A stretch of 57,989 nucleotides of DNA, taken from contig KK211272.1 of assembly GCA_000621405.1 (NCBI GenBank), positions 1 to 57,989 on the forward strand, written 5' to 3'. Shown piece by piece: positions 16,503-25,497 of this stretch (positions are counted from its first letter, which is position 1; every line of letters begins with the position of its first letter). The position numbers and the translations under genes were made by a program. The notes below the pieces were generated by a model. It saw only the letters and a list, made by a program, of their open reading frames with translations, did no database searches and was not told the origin of the DNA. Source of the stretch: Lachnospiraceae bacterium AC3007. Its GTDB lineage: Bacteria; Bacillota; Clostridia; Lachnospirales; Lachnospiraceae.

Positions 16503-17786
16503 ATGATCTCTGACGAACTTATCCTATACAGGAATTCGATCCAGCAAAGACTTCTTTCAGATCTTGTCACGCTTTTTGACGGTGATGCAGATGCCGATCT
16601 TGCCCATGATACAGCAGGAAGACTGGTTAGTTTTTCTATGGAGATGGGATTTCGGGGCGATCTCTGGCATGTTTTCCTTACTTATTTCCTTGCCAACGAT
16701 GAGAATGCTTTTTCAAAAGCATGCGAGCTGAGAGGGCATGTGGACGGTACGATCAATGACATAGCTCTTCATGATATGGGCATCTTCTATAAGATGTTCA
16801 ATTATGATCTGGCAGATCTTGACGGAAGATACAAGATGGACTGCTTCTCACCCTTGAAGTCCTTTGAAATGAATGATGAAGGTCATATGTTCAATAAAAG
16901 GATCAGGGACAGGATAGAAGAGTTGTCTGGCAGTCTGGCCAGGGCTTCCGATCCCTCAGAGATGAAGGTTCTCGTCGAGACATTTTACAAGGACTGCGGC
17001 GTAGGGATGTTCGGACTCCATAAGGCATTCAAGATCCATGAGAATCCCGTGGACAATTCCTTTTACATCGAGCCGATAAGACGTGTCGCTCATGTGAATC
17101 TTGAAGATCTCGTGGGATATGAGATCCAGAAAGAAAAGCTTAAGACCAATACCGAAGCCTTTATTAAAGGACTTCCTGCTGACAACTGTCTGCTCTACGG
17201 GGACTCAGGAACCGGCAAATCATCCTCTGTGAAAGGCATAATGAACCGGTATTACGAGGACGGGATAAGGATAATAGAGCTCTACAAGCATCAGCTCATT
17301 TATCTTCATGATATTCTGGCTTTGTTAAAGGAAAGAAATTACCGCTTTATCATCTACATGGACGATCTTTCCTTTGAGGATCAGGAGACAGAATATAAGT
17401 ATCTTAAGGCTATCATTGAGGGCGGGCTTGAGAAAAAGCCGCCGAATGTTCTTATTTACGCCACCTCCAACAGACGCCATCTGATACATGAGGGCTTTTC
17501 CGACAGGCTGGACAGGAGTGATTCAGATGATCTGCATGAGAGCGATACCGTCGAAGAAAAGCTCTCCCTGTATCACAGATTCGGTCTTACTATCTACTAC
17601 GGTAAGCCTACTCCGAAGGAATACAGGCATATCGTTACCGAACTTGCCGCGAGGCATAATATTGACATGAATGAAGATGAGCTTATAAGAGGAGCCCATC
17701 AGTTTGAGATAGAACACGGCGGTTTTTCGGGAAGGGCTGCAAGCCAGTTCATAGACAGTCTTCTTGTGGATGCAGGAAGGTCATGA
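16503..17786 (+). CDS. AAA-type ATPase, DUF815 family
   Basis: This 427-residue protein has an N-terminal helical region (1 to about 190) and a P-loop ATPase domain. Walker A is LLYGDSGTGKSS, Walker B is FIIYMDDLSFE, and a sensor strand is LIYATSNRRHL. The DLVGYEIQKEKL segment before the P-loop is typical of DUF815. The family's function is not established; relatives are AAA+ chaperone-like ATPases. GTGGGGGT lies before ATG 16503. An upstream in-frame ATG at 16428 overlaps the terminator and is rejected. The downstream exopolyphosphatase gene starts 13 bases after its stop, so this protein may share a polyphosphate or stress context. That link is inferred from position only. Confidence 0.8.
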   Translation: MISDELILYRNSIQQRLLSDLVTLFDGDADADLAHDTAGRLVSFSMEMGFRGDLWHVFLTYFLANDENAFSKACELRGHVDGTINDIALHDMGIFYKMFNYDLADLDGRYKMDCFSPLKSFEMNDEGHMFNKRIRDRIEELSGSLARASDPSEMKVLVETFYKDCGVGMFGLHKAFKIHENPVDNSFYIEPIRRVAHVNLEDLVGYEIQKEKLKTNTEAFIKGLPADNCLLYGDSGTGKSSSVKGIMNRYYEDGIRIIELYKHQLIYLHDILALLKERNYRFIIYMDDLSFEDQETEYKYLKAIIEGGLEKKPPNVLIYATSNRRHLIHEGFSDRLDRSDSDDLHESDTVEEKLSLYHRFGLTIYYGKPTPKEYRHIVTELAARHNIDMNEDELIRGAHQFEIEHGGFSGRAASQFIDSLLVDAGRS

Positions 17787-17799
17787 AACGGGGTATCTG

Positions 17800-19332
17800 A
17801 TGAAGAGATTATTTGCTGCGATAGATGTAGGATCATATGAGCTTTGCATGAAGATCTTTGAGCTTGGAGGCAAGAACGGGCTTAAGGAGATAGACTGTGT
17901 GCGGCACAGGATCGACATAGGTAATGACACCTTCCATACCGGCAAGATATCCGGAGACAAGATGGATGAGCTTTGCGAGATCTTAAAGGGCTTCAGGAGA
18001 TGCATGGAGACCTACAGGGCCCATGATTATCTGGCTTTCGGGACCTCGGCCTTAAGGGAGACCGCCAATATCGGAGCAGTTCTCGATCAGATAGAGCGAA
18101 GGACAGGTATCAGCGTATCGGTTTTAAGCAATTCCGAGCAGAGATTTCTTGAATACAAGGGAGCAGCGCTCAAGAGCAGCTTTGATAAGTATATTCAGCA
18201 CGGGACTGCCTTCCTGGATATAGGTGGAGGCTCGAGTCAGATAACTCTTTTCGACCTGGGACATCTCGTGACCACGGTAAATGTCCATATCGGTACTCTG
18301 AGGATCAGGACCAAGCTTTTTGATATGGAGCCTGTATATACTGATTATGAGACGATAATCAGCGAGATGGTCGACAATGAGCTGGATTACTTCAGAGAAC
18401 TGTATTTAAGGGATCTTAAGGTTGAGAATGTAATAATCATAGACGACTATATGTCTGCCATCATGGAGTCTTACGGCAAAAGGCCGGAGGGACATCTGTC
18501 GGCAAGAGAATATAAGAGCATAATGAAGGCTCTGTCCGTCAAGGCTCCCTACCAGATAGCGGCCAAGCTCAATATTCCGGAGGACAATGCCGCATTGTTG
18601 CTTCCTTCAGCCATCCTTGTTGATGAGATCCTCAACATGACAGGGGCAAAAGATCTCTATCTTCCCGGAGTATCTCTCTCTGACGGCATAGCATATGACT
18701 ATGCAGACAGAAAGAAATACATCCGTCCTCTTCATGATTTTAATGATGATATCTTAAGCTCGGCATCAAATATAGCGGCAAAGTACGGATCCTTTGACAT
18801 CATCACTTCAAAGCTCACCGATGCTTCCATTATCATATATGATGCGATGAAGAAGCATCACGGCATGGGAAGCCGCGAGAGGATGCTGCTCCATATTGCC
18901 TCTATCTTAAGGAATGTAGGCAAATACGTATCATTAAGCTTCCCGGCCGAGACATCCTATTCCATCATCAAAGACTCCGAGATAATGGGAATATCACATA
19001 AGGAAAGGATCATGATAGCATCGGTAGTCAAGAACTCATATCCCAATAATCTGGATAATGATGCATTCGACAATAATGAGTACGAGATACAGGATCGGAT
19101 CACTGTCATAAAGCTTACGGCAATACTCAGAGTGGCTACGGGACTGGCCAAAAATGTACATAAGACCATGAGCAATATCACGGCTTCCGTGAAGGACAAG
19201 GAACTCGTGATCAAGGTCATGGCAAGAGACAGCATGCTGCTTGAGAAAGGACTTTTTTCCGAGAGGACAGATACCTTTGAAGAGGTATTTGGAATAAAGC
19301 CGAAACTTATTGTATTAAAGAACAAGATATAA
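17800..19332 (+). CDS. ppx: Ppx/GppA-family exopolyphosphatase
   Basis: The N-terminus (LFAAIDVGSYELCMKIF) and DIGGGSSQITLF are the two phosphate-binding motifs of the Ppx/GppA actin-like ATPase fold. GTSALRE is the conserved strand between them. Residues about 310-510 form an all-helical HD-like C-terminal domain, as in long Ppx proteins. The enzyme removes terminal phosphate from polyphosphate, or the 5' phosphate of pppGpp in GppA. Pairing with ppk1 downstream favours polyphosphate. ATG 17800 has GGGG six bases before and is preferred over GTG 17764. The ppk gene starts ten bases downstream, so the opposing enzymes are likely co-transcribed. Confidence 0.87.
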   Translation: MKRLFAAIDVGSYELCMKIFELGGKNGLKEIDCVRHRIDIGNDTFHTGKISGDKMDELCEILKGFRRCMETYRAHDYLAFGTSALRETANIGAVLDQIERRTGISVSVLSNSEQRFLEYKGAALKSSFDKYIQHGTAFLDIGGGSSQITLFDLGHLVTTVNVHIGTLRIRTKLFDMEPVYTDYETIISEMVDNELDYFRELYLRDLKVENVIIIDDYMSAIMESYGKRPEGHLSAREYKSIMKALSVKAPYQIAAKLNIPEDNAALLLPSAILVDEILNMTGAKDLYLPGVSLSDGIAYDYADRKKYIRPLHDFNDDILSSASNIAAKYGSFDIITSKLTDASIIIYDAMKKHHGMGSRERMLLHIASILRNVGKYVSLSFPAETSYSIIKDSEIMGISHKERIMIASVVKNSYPNNLDNDAFDNNEYEIQDRITVIKLTAILRVATGLAKNVHKTMSNITASVKDKELVIKVMARDSMLLEKGLFSERTDTFEEVFGIKPKLIVLKNKI

Positions 19333-19341
19333 GGGGCGATC

Positions 19342-21528
19342 ATGAAAAAATCAGCCGGAACTCAAAAGAATGCCAGACAGGACAAAGCATTGGATCTGAG
19401 AGATCCGAAATATTTTATCAACAGAGAGCTGTCCTGGATGCAGTTTGATGAAAGGATACTGGAGGAAGCCAGAGATACTTCGCTTCCGCTATTTGAACGT
19501 CTGAAATTCCTTTCCATCACCGCATCAAACCTTGATGAATTCTTCATGATAAGGATAGCCTCGCTCAAGGATATGAAGAATGCGGGCTATAAGAAGACCG
19601 ATATCGCCGGGATGACACCGAAGATGCAGCTGAATGCTCTGGCCAAGGTCACTCATGACTTTGTATCCGAACAGTATTCGACCTTTACCCGCATGCTGTT
19701 GCCGAGACTGCTCGAGGAAGGACTCAGATTCGTCAAGCATCATGAGGATCTGACCGACAATGAAAAGTCCTTTGTTGATGAATATTTCAAAGACAATGTA
19801 TATCCGGTCCTTACTCCCATGGCGGTCGATTCTTCAAGGCCCTTCCCGCTGGTGCGCAACAAGACTTTGAACATCGGAGCCCTTGTCCGGACCGAAGAAA
19901 ACGACATTGAATTTGCCATGGTCCAGGTTCCGTCGGTCCTGCCGAGGATAGTGGAGCTTCCCCGCGCGATGGACGGTACAAGATCAGTCATATTGCTGGA
20001 GGAGATAATAGAGCGCAATATAGGCGGGCTTTTCCTTTCCTATAATGTTATCTGCGCGCATCCCTTCAGGGTCATGAGGAACGCCGACTTCACTATTGAT
20101 GAGGACGAGGCTGATGATCTTTTGAGCGAGATCGAGAGGCAGCTGAAGAAGAGACAGCGCGGAGTCGCAATAAGACTTGAGTGCGAATCCGGCATGGACA
20201 AGAGGCTTCTCGCCATCCTTGAAGAAGAGCTCAACGTCAAGGACAATGACCTTTATTTCATAAACGGCCCTCTGGACCTTACATTCCTCATGAAACTCTA
20301 CTCCTTATCCGGCTTTGATCATCTTAAGGAGAAGAAGTACGAGCCTGAATATCCCAAATATATGGAGCCGGACGTATCCATATTCGATCAGATAAGAGAT
20401 CATGACATACTGCTGCACCACCCGTATGAATCCTTCCAGCCCGTTGTGCGTCTGATACAGGAGGCATCACACGATCCCGATACACTTGCCATCAAGCAGA
20501 CACTGTATCGTGTGTCCGGAGACTCACCGATAATCAAGGCTCTTGCGGAAGCAGCTGAGAACGGCAAGCAGGTCACCGTACTGGTCGAGCTCAAAGCAAG
20601 ATTTGATGAGGAAAATAATATAATCTGGGCCAGGATGCTTGAAAAAGCCGGCTGTCACGTGATCTACGGCTTAAAAGGTCTCAAGACGCATTCAAAGATC
20701 ACTCTGGTAGTAAGAAAAGAAGAAGATGGTCTCAAGCGCTATGTACACCTTGGCACCGGTAACTACAATGATACCACGGCCAAGATCTACTCTGACATCG
20801 GTTTCCTTACCTGTGCGGAGCCATACGGCGAAGACGCTACAGCTGTCTTCAACATGCTCTCGGGCTATTCGGAACCTGCTATCTGGAATAAGCTCTCACT
20901 TGCGCCTCTGTGGCTTAAGGACAGATTCCTGTATCTGATCCGTCGTGAGGCAGAGCATGCCGAAAACGGCAGAGAAGCCCGGATCATAGCCAAGATCAAT
21001 TCGCTCTGCGATCCGGATATAATAGAAGCTCTGTATAAAGCATCCAATGCAGGAGTCAAGATAGAACTCATAATTCGAGGCATATGCTGCTTAAGGACCG
21101 GTATTCCCGGAGTATCCGAGAATATCACGGTACGATCGATAGTGGGCACTTATCTTGAACATGCACGTATCTTTTATTTCCTGAATGAGGGCAAGGAGGA
21201 ATTCTACTGTGCCTCATCCGACTGGATGCCGAGAAACCTTGAGAGGAGAGTGGAGATCTTATTCCCTATAGAGACGCCCGCTCTTACAGAAGACCTGAGA
21301 CATATACTCCAGATACAGCTATCCGATAATACCAAGGCAAGGCTCATGACGGATGACGGTAATTATATAAGGATCACTCCGGGGAGATCCGGAAGGATCG
21401 GCGCTCAGAAGACCTTTATGAAGGAAGCGCAGGACGCTGCCAAGGCTAGGGAAGGAAATAAAAACGACAGAGTCTTTATCCCTGAAGAAAGGCAGAGCGA
21501 TTCTAACGAGGAGGTATTAAAGATTTGA
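19342..21528 (+). CDS. ppk1: polyphosphate kinase 1
   Basis: At 728 residues this is a full-length Ppk1. The N-terminal domain begins with NRELSWMQFDERILEEA and ITASNLDEFFMIR, both diagnostic. The catalytic region has GLKTHSKITLVVR, where the His is the phosphorylated residue by homology, and HLGTGNYND. It polymerises ATP gamma-phosphate into polyphosphate. The C-terminal 40 residues are a charged, poorly ordered tail. Start ATG 19342 has AAGGGG before it. The stop TGA overlaps the TTG start of galT. Synthesis and breakdown enzymes side by side suggest controlled polyphosphate turnover. Confidence 0.93.
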   Translation: MKKSAGTQKNARQDKALDLRDPKYFINRELSWMQFDERILEEARDTSLPLFERLKFLSITASNLDEFFMIRIASLKDMKNAGYKKTDIAGMTPKMQLNALAKVTHDFVSEQYSTFTRMLLPRLLEEGLRFVKHHEDLTDNEKSFVDEYFKDNVYPVLTPMAVDSSRPFPLVRNKTLNIGALVRTEENDIEFAMVQVPSVLPRIVELPRAMDGTRSVILLEEIIERNIGGLFLSYNVICAHPFRVMRNADFTIDEDEADDLLSEIERQLKKRQRGVAIRLECESGMDKRLLAILEEELNVKDNDLYFINGPLDLTFLMKLYSLSGFDHLKEKKYEPEYPKYMEPDVSIFDQIRDHDILLHHPYESFQPVVRLIQEASHDPDTLAIKQTLYRVSGDSPIIKALAEAAENGKQVTVLVELKARFDEENNIIWARMLEKAGCHVIYGLKGLKTHSKITLVVRKEEDGLKRYVHLGTGNYNDTTAKIYSDIGFLTCAEPYGEDATAVFNMLSGYSEPAIWNKLSLAPLWLKDRFLYLIRREAEHAENGREARIIAKINSLCDPDIIEALYKASNAGVKIELIIRGICCLRTGIPGVSENITVRSIVGTYLEHARIFYFLNEGKEEFYCASSDWMPRNLERRVEILFPIETPALTEDLRHILQIQLSDNTKARLMTDDGNYIRITPGRSGRIGAQKTFMKEAQDAAKAREGNKNDRVFIPEERQSDSNEEVLKI

Positions 21529-23042
21529 CAAGAAGCGTCGACCGGTATGTACGTGATCTTGTGGAATACGGCATACATACACATCTGATAGGAGAAGAGG
21601 AGAGGATCTACTCCACCAATATGATCCTTGATGTGATGGATATGGACTCCTATGAGGAGCCCGAAGATTATACTGTCCCCGATCTGTCCGATCCCGGTGA
21701 TGCATTGGAGAAGATCCTTCAGGGTCTTCTTGCCGATGCTGCTATAAGGGGCGTTACGGAGGACGATCAGATATCAAAGGATCTATTTGATACCAGGCTC
21801 ATGAACTGCATAACCCCCAGGCCCTCATATGTGAGAGCAAGGTTTGAGGAGCTCTACCGGAGCTCACCAAAGGAAGCTACCGACTGGTATTATAAGTTTT
21901 CGGGAGATACAGATTATATAAGAAGATACAGGATCAAAAAGGATCTGAAATGGAAGACCGCCACCGAATACGGCGATCTCGATATCACGATCAATCTCTC
22001 GAAGCCCGAAAAGGATCCGAAGGCAATCGCTGCAGCGAAGAATGCGCCTCAGTCATCCTATCCGAAGTGCCTTCTCTGCGCCGAAAATGAGGGATACAGT
22101 GGACGTATGAACCATCCCGCAAGAGAGAATCACCGCGTTATACCGATAAAGCTTGCAGGAGAGGACTTCTTTCTCCAGTATTCTCCTTATGTATATTATA
22201 ATGAGCATTGCATAGTATTTAACAGGAACCATGTGCCTATGAAGATAGACCGGTCCTGCTTTGAAAAGCTCTTTGATTTCATCAGTCTCTTTCCGCATTA
22301 TACGATAGGTTCGAATGCCGATCTGCCTATAGTCGGAGGCTCTATACTGTCACATGATCATTTCCAGGGCGGCAATTATGAGTTCCCCATGGCAAGAGCT
22401 GAGATCATCTCTGATTTTACAGTGAAAGGTTATGAAGACGTAAAAGCCGGCATATTGAAATGGCCGCTCTCCGTTATAAGGCTTGATGGAAGTGACAGGG
22501 AAAGGGTCATTGAGCTTGCTTCCCATATTCTTGACAGTTGGAGAGAATATACAGATGAGGAGGCTTTTATTTACGCTTATACTGACGGTGAGCCTCATAA
22601 CACCATAACGCCCATAGCCCGTATGAGAGACGGCATGTACGAGATAGACCTTGCTCTTCGCAATAATATCACGACCGAAGAGTGTCCGCTCGGCGTATAT
22701 CATCCTCATGACAACCTTCATCATATAAAGAAGGAAAACATCGGACTTATCGAGGTAATGGGGCTTGCGATCCTTCCTTCAAGACTCAAGTCTGAGCTTG
22801 CCCTGCTTAAGGAATATATACTTGAAGGAAAGGACGTCTCTTCCAATGAAGATATTGCCAAGCATGCCCAATGGGTGCTTGATTTTATCCCAGATTATGT
22901 TAATATAGACAAGTTGAACATTGACGGTATAATGCGTGATGAAACAGGTAAGGTTTTCGCGCATGTGCTCGAAGATGCCGGGGTGTTCAAGCAGACAGAA
23001 GAAGGTTTATCGGCTTTCAGAAGATTTGCCGGTTCACTATGA
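21525..23042 (+). CDS. galT: galactose-1-phosphate uridylyltransferase, class II
   Basis: This 505-residue protein matches the Firmicutes-type GalT, which differs from the E. coli type. The C-terminal half has ILSHDHFQGGNYEFPM, with the HxHxQ active-site motif. LCAENEGYSGRMNHPAREN and NEHCIVFNRNHVPM are further family blocks. It moves UMP from UDP-glucose to galactose-1-phosphate in the Leloir pathway. The start is TTG, overlapping the ppk1 stop by four bases. GAGGAGG lies about ten bases upstream. No galK or galE is adjacent; placing galT in a polyphosphate operon is unusual. Confidence 0.92.
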   Translation: MTRSVDRYVRDLVEYGIHTHLIGEEERIYSTNMILDVMDMDSYEEPEDYTVPDLSDPGDALEKILQGLLADAAIRGVTEDDQISKDLFDTRLMNCITPRPSYVRARFEELYRSSPKEATDWYYKFSGDTDYIRRYRIKKDLKWKTATEYGDLDITINLSKPEKDPKAIAAAKNAPQSSYPKCLLCAENEGYSGRMNHPARENHRVIPIKLAGEDFFLQYSPYVYYNEHCIVFNRNHVPMKIDRSCFEKLFDFISLFPHYTIGSNADLPIVGGSILSHDHFQGGNYEFPMARAEIISDFTVKGYEDVKAGILKWPLSVIRLDGSDRERVIELASHILDSWREYTDEEAFIYAYTDGEPHNTITPIARMRDGMYEIDLALRNNITTEECPLGVYHPHDNLHHIKKENIGLIEVMGLAILPSRLKSELALLKEYILEGKDVSSNEDIAKHAQWVLDFIPDYVNIDKLNIDGIMRDETGKVFAHVLEDAGVFKQTEEGLSAFRRFAGSL

Positions 23043-23063
23043 TTATATTTTACGGAGGGTAAT

Positions 23064-24059
23064 ATGAAAAGAACAGCAAAACGTGTACTTGCATTAGTCG
23101 TTATGTGTGCACTGCTTGTATCCACTGCGAACTTCGGTTTTGCAAAGAAGGAAGCTTTTGCAGCCAACAATATGAGAGGCGTATGGCTTTCATTCATCGA
23201 TCAGCAGTCATATCTTCGCGGAAAGGCAAAGGCTGCTTATGATGAGTCTTTCAGATCTATCTGCCGTACGGCTGCATCCAGAGGACTTAACACGATATTC
23301 GTGCATGTGAGAAGCCATAATGATGCTATCTATCCTTCAAGCATCTATCCCTGGAGCTCACAGATGCTCAACGGTACAGATCCCGGATTCGATCCGCTTG
23401 CAGATATGGTTGCCATAGCGCATGAGAACGGACTTGCGATACATGCATGGATCAATCCCTATGGATACAGGAACGGCGTTATCTGCGGTGATGCTTCTCT
23501 TGCCACAAATGAGAACATTATTGCCGGAGTAAAGGAAATACTTAATAAATATGCCGTTGACGGTATCCACTTTGATGATTATTTCCCGCCTATCGGGGCT
23601 GCAAACATCAATTCCATGGTAAGCAGCGTACATGCAGTCTGTGCACAGCACGGTAAGGTATTCGGTATTGCTCCTCAGGGTAATATAGATAACTGCATAG
23701 CTTCAGGCGCAGATGTCAGGACTTGGCTTTCTACACCCGGATATGTAGATTATATCGCTCCTCAGATCTACTGGACTGACAATTACGGAGCAGCAGGGAC
23801 CACCACGATGTCCAGCACACGCCTTGCTGCATGGAAGAACCTCAACAAGGCCGGTATTCCCATGTATGTAGGAATGGCTCTGTACAGGGCTGGATCCGCA
23901 TCGACATCAGATCCCGGATGGTCCATGAACACAAACAATCTCGCTACACAGTCCGCGAAGGCTCAGAGCCTCGGATATACAGGATATATCCTCTACAATA
24001 CGGCATCTATCATGGCGCCGAACGCGGCTATGCAGCAGGAACTTGCAAACCTGAGATAA
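23064..24059 (+). CDS. secreted GHL10-like glycoside hydrolase (DUF187 family)
   Basis: A signal peptide (about 1-33, ending ANFGFA or EAFA) precedes a TIM-barrel domain of about 295 residues. The motifs MRGVWLSF, GLNTIFVHVRSHNDAIYPSS, HAWINPYGYR and VDGIHFDDYFPP match the family 10-like hydrolases (GHL10, YngK-like). The Asp pair in HFDDYF is the likely active site. Relatives are thought to cut peptidoglycan-related or other envelope glycans, but activity is not proven. The protein is only the catalytic domain; no wall-binding module is seen. Start ATG 23064 has ACGGAGGG upstream. A long hairpin terminator follows. Confidence 0.82.
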   Translation: MKRTAKRVLALVVMCALLVSTANFGFAKKEAFAANNMRGVWLSFIDQQSYLRGKAKAAYDESFRSICRTAASRGLNTIFVHVRSHNDAIYPSSIYPWSSQMLNGTDPGFDPLADMVAIAHENGLAIHAWINPYGYRNGVICGDASLATNENIIAGVKEILNKYAVDGIHFDDYFPPIGAANINSMVSSVHAVCAQHGKVFGIAPQGNIDNCIASGADVRTWLSTPGYVDYIAPQIYWTDNYGAAGTTTMSSTRLAAWKNLNKAGIPMYVGMALYRAGSASTSDPGWSMNTNNLATQSAKAQSLGYTGYILYNTASIMAPNAAMQQELANLR

Positions 24060-24068
24060 GCCATATGG

Positions 24069-24113
24069 AAGCATGTAACCTCATAAAGCTTGCTTTAATG
24101 AGGTTATATGCTT
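24069..24113 (+). terminator. long hairpin after GHL10 gene
   Basis: AAGCAT-G-TAACCTCAT pairs with ATGAGGTTA-T-ATGCTT, and the inner AAG-CTTG-CTT closes further. The stem is about 15 bp with one mismatch. The T-tract is poor, so it may act in mRNA stability as much as in termination. Confidence 0.6.
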
Positions 24114-24120
24114 ACATATG

Positions 24121-24348
24121 AGTTTGGCGAAGCCAAACACCGAGAAAACGAGAAGCGTTTTCGAGGTGCTTATCTCATTTCTTTGATAATAAATAGAGTT
24201 TGGCGAAGCCAAACACCGAGAAAACGAGAAGCGTTTTCGAGGTGCTTATCTCATTTCTTTGATAATAAATAGAGTTTGGCGAAGCCAAACACCGAGAAAA
24301 CGAGAAGCGTTTTCGAGGTGCTGATCTCATTTCTTTGATAAATAATAG
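24121..24348 (+). repeat. three tandem 76-bp structured repeats
   Basis: Copies begin at 24121, 24197 and 24273. They are near-identical; the third differs at CTGATC and at its end. Each copy holds two hairpins. One is GTTTGGC-GAA-GCCAAAC. The other is CACC-GA-GAAAACG-AGAAG-CGTTTTC-GA-GGTG, where the two GA steps face each other as tandem G-A mismatches. The stretch fills the space between the GHL10 terminator and the T-box-like terminator. Spurious ORFs run through it, but it looks non-coding. Confidence 0.85.
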
Positions 24349-24400
24349 AAAAAGAACATACGGGTGGTACAACGGATAATCCCGTGTACCACCCTTTTTT
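24349..24400 (+). promoter_or_regulatory. T-box-like terminator/antiterminator before pheST
   Basis: GGGTGGTAC (24362-24370) and GTACCACCC (24386-24394) form a 9-bp stem. ACGG/CCGT extends it beyond one bulged A, and T6 follows. The GGGTGGTAC string matches the T-box sequence, whose TGGT would pair with an ACCA tRNA end, consistent with tRNA-Phe. A competing helix ACGGG/CCCGT is available. No stem I or Phe specifier loop can be recognised upstream, where the 76-bp repeats lie. A plain terminator is the alternative. Confidence 0.55.
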
Positions 24401-24417
24401 ATGAAAGGAGTCATACG

Positions 24418-25446
24418 ATGGCCTGGAACGCTGAAGAACTCAGTGAAATAAGGGAGCGTGCACTTGAAGCGATCAAAGATGCCAAGGCACTGGATGCCCT
24501 CAATGAGGTAAGAGTTGCTTTTACCGGCAAAAAGGGCGAGCTCACCGAAGTCTTAAAAGGCATGAAGGATGTCGCTGCTGAGGATCGCCCTAAGGTAGGA
24601 GCTCTTGTTAATGAGACAAGGGATATCATTGAGGATGCCATTAACAAAGCCAAAGAAAATCTTGAAGCAAAAGCGCTGGAGATCCGCCTTGAAAAAGAGA
24701 AGATAGATGTGACCCTTCCGGCCAAGAAGCATCTTTTAGGTCATCTTCATCCCAATGCCATAGCTCTTGATGAACTGGAGCGTATCTTTACAGGCATGGG
24801 CTATGAAGTCGTGGAAGGTCCCGAGATCGAGAAGGATTATTATAATTTCGAAGCACTTAATATCCCGGCTGATCATCCGGCAAAGGATGAGCAGGATACC
24901 TTTTATATCAACGGCGATATGCTTCTTCGTACCCAGACATCAGGTACCCAGATCCATGAGATGGAGAAGGGAAGACTTCCTATAAAGATGATATCACCCG
25001 GAAGAGTCTTCAGATCCGATGAAGTTGATGCGACACATTCCCCTTCCTTCCATCAGATCGAAGGACTGCTTGTAGATACAGATGTTACATTCTCTGATCT
25101 TAAGGGAACGTTAGAAACCTTTGCCAAGAAGCTTTTCGGTGAAGATACAAAAGTCAAGTTCAGGCCTCATCATTTTCCTTTTACCGAGCCTTCGGCTGAG
25201 ATGGATGTATCCTGTTTCAAGTGTCACGGAAAAGGCTGCAGATTCTGTAAGGGAGAAGGCTGGATAGAGATACTTGGCTGCGGAATGGTTCATCCGCATG
25301 TACTCGAGATGTGCAATATCGATCATATAAAATATAAGGGTTTTGCTTTCGGTATCGGACTTGAGAGGATCGCCCTCCTCAAGTATGAGATCGATGATAT
25401 GCGTCTTTTATATGAGAATGATATCAGGTTTTTGCAGCAGTTTTGA
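24418..25446 (+). CDS. pheS: phenylalanyl-tRNA synthetase alpha subunit
   Basis: This is the 342-residue alpha chain of the tetrameric class II enzyme. The N-terminal coiled coil (about 1-85) binds tRNA-Phe. Class II motifs are visible: YYNFEALNIPADHPAKDEQDTF, LLRTQTSGTQ, motif 2 RVFRSDEVDATHSPSFHQIEG, and motif 3 GFAFGIGLERIALLKYEI. A Cys cluster (SCFKCHGKGCRFC) may bind zinc and is common in this family. ATG 24418 follows AAAGGAG; the upstream GTG at 24364 lies within the terminator hairpin and is rejected. pheT follows after 51 bases. Confidence 0.95.
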   Translation: MAWNAEELSEIRERALEAIKDAKALDALNEVRVAFTGKKGELTEVLKGMKDVAAEDRPKVGALVNETRDIIEDAINKAKENLEAKALEIRLEKEKIDVTLPAKKHLLGHLHPNAIALDELERIFTGMGYEVVEGPEIEKDYYNFEALNIPADHPAKDEQDTFYINGDMLLRTQTSGTQIHEMEKGRLPIKMISPGRVFRSDEVDATHSPSFHQIEGLLVDTDVTFSDLKGTLETFAKKLFGEDTKVKFRPHHFPFTEPSAEMDVSCFKCHGKGCRFCKGEGWIEILGCGMVHPHVLEMCNIDHIKYKGFAFGIGLERIALLKYEIDDMRLLYENDIRFLQQF

Positions 25447-25497
25447 TCACGGACATCAGATCACTGCATTATCAGAAAATAAGAAAGAGGTATTGAT

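Noticed and set aside
24121-24348. CRISPR array
   Set aside because: The three units are contiguous 76-bp repeats with no variable spacers, and no cas genes are present in the window.
24175-24414. Minus-strand 79-residue ORF across the 76-bp repeats
   Set aside because: Its sequence is the repeat translated three times in shifting frames. It has no ribosome-binding site and overlaps the terminator, so it is a shadow of the repeats.
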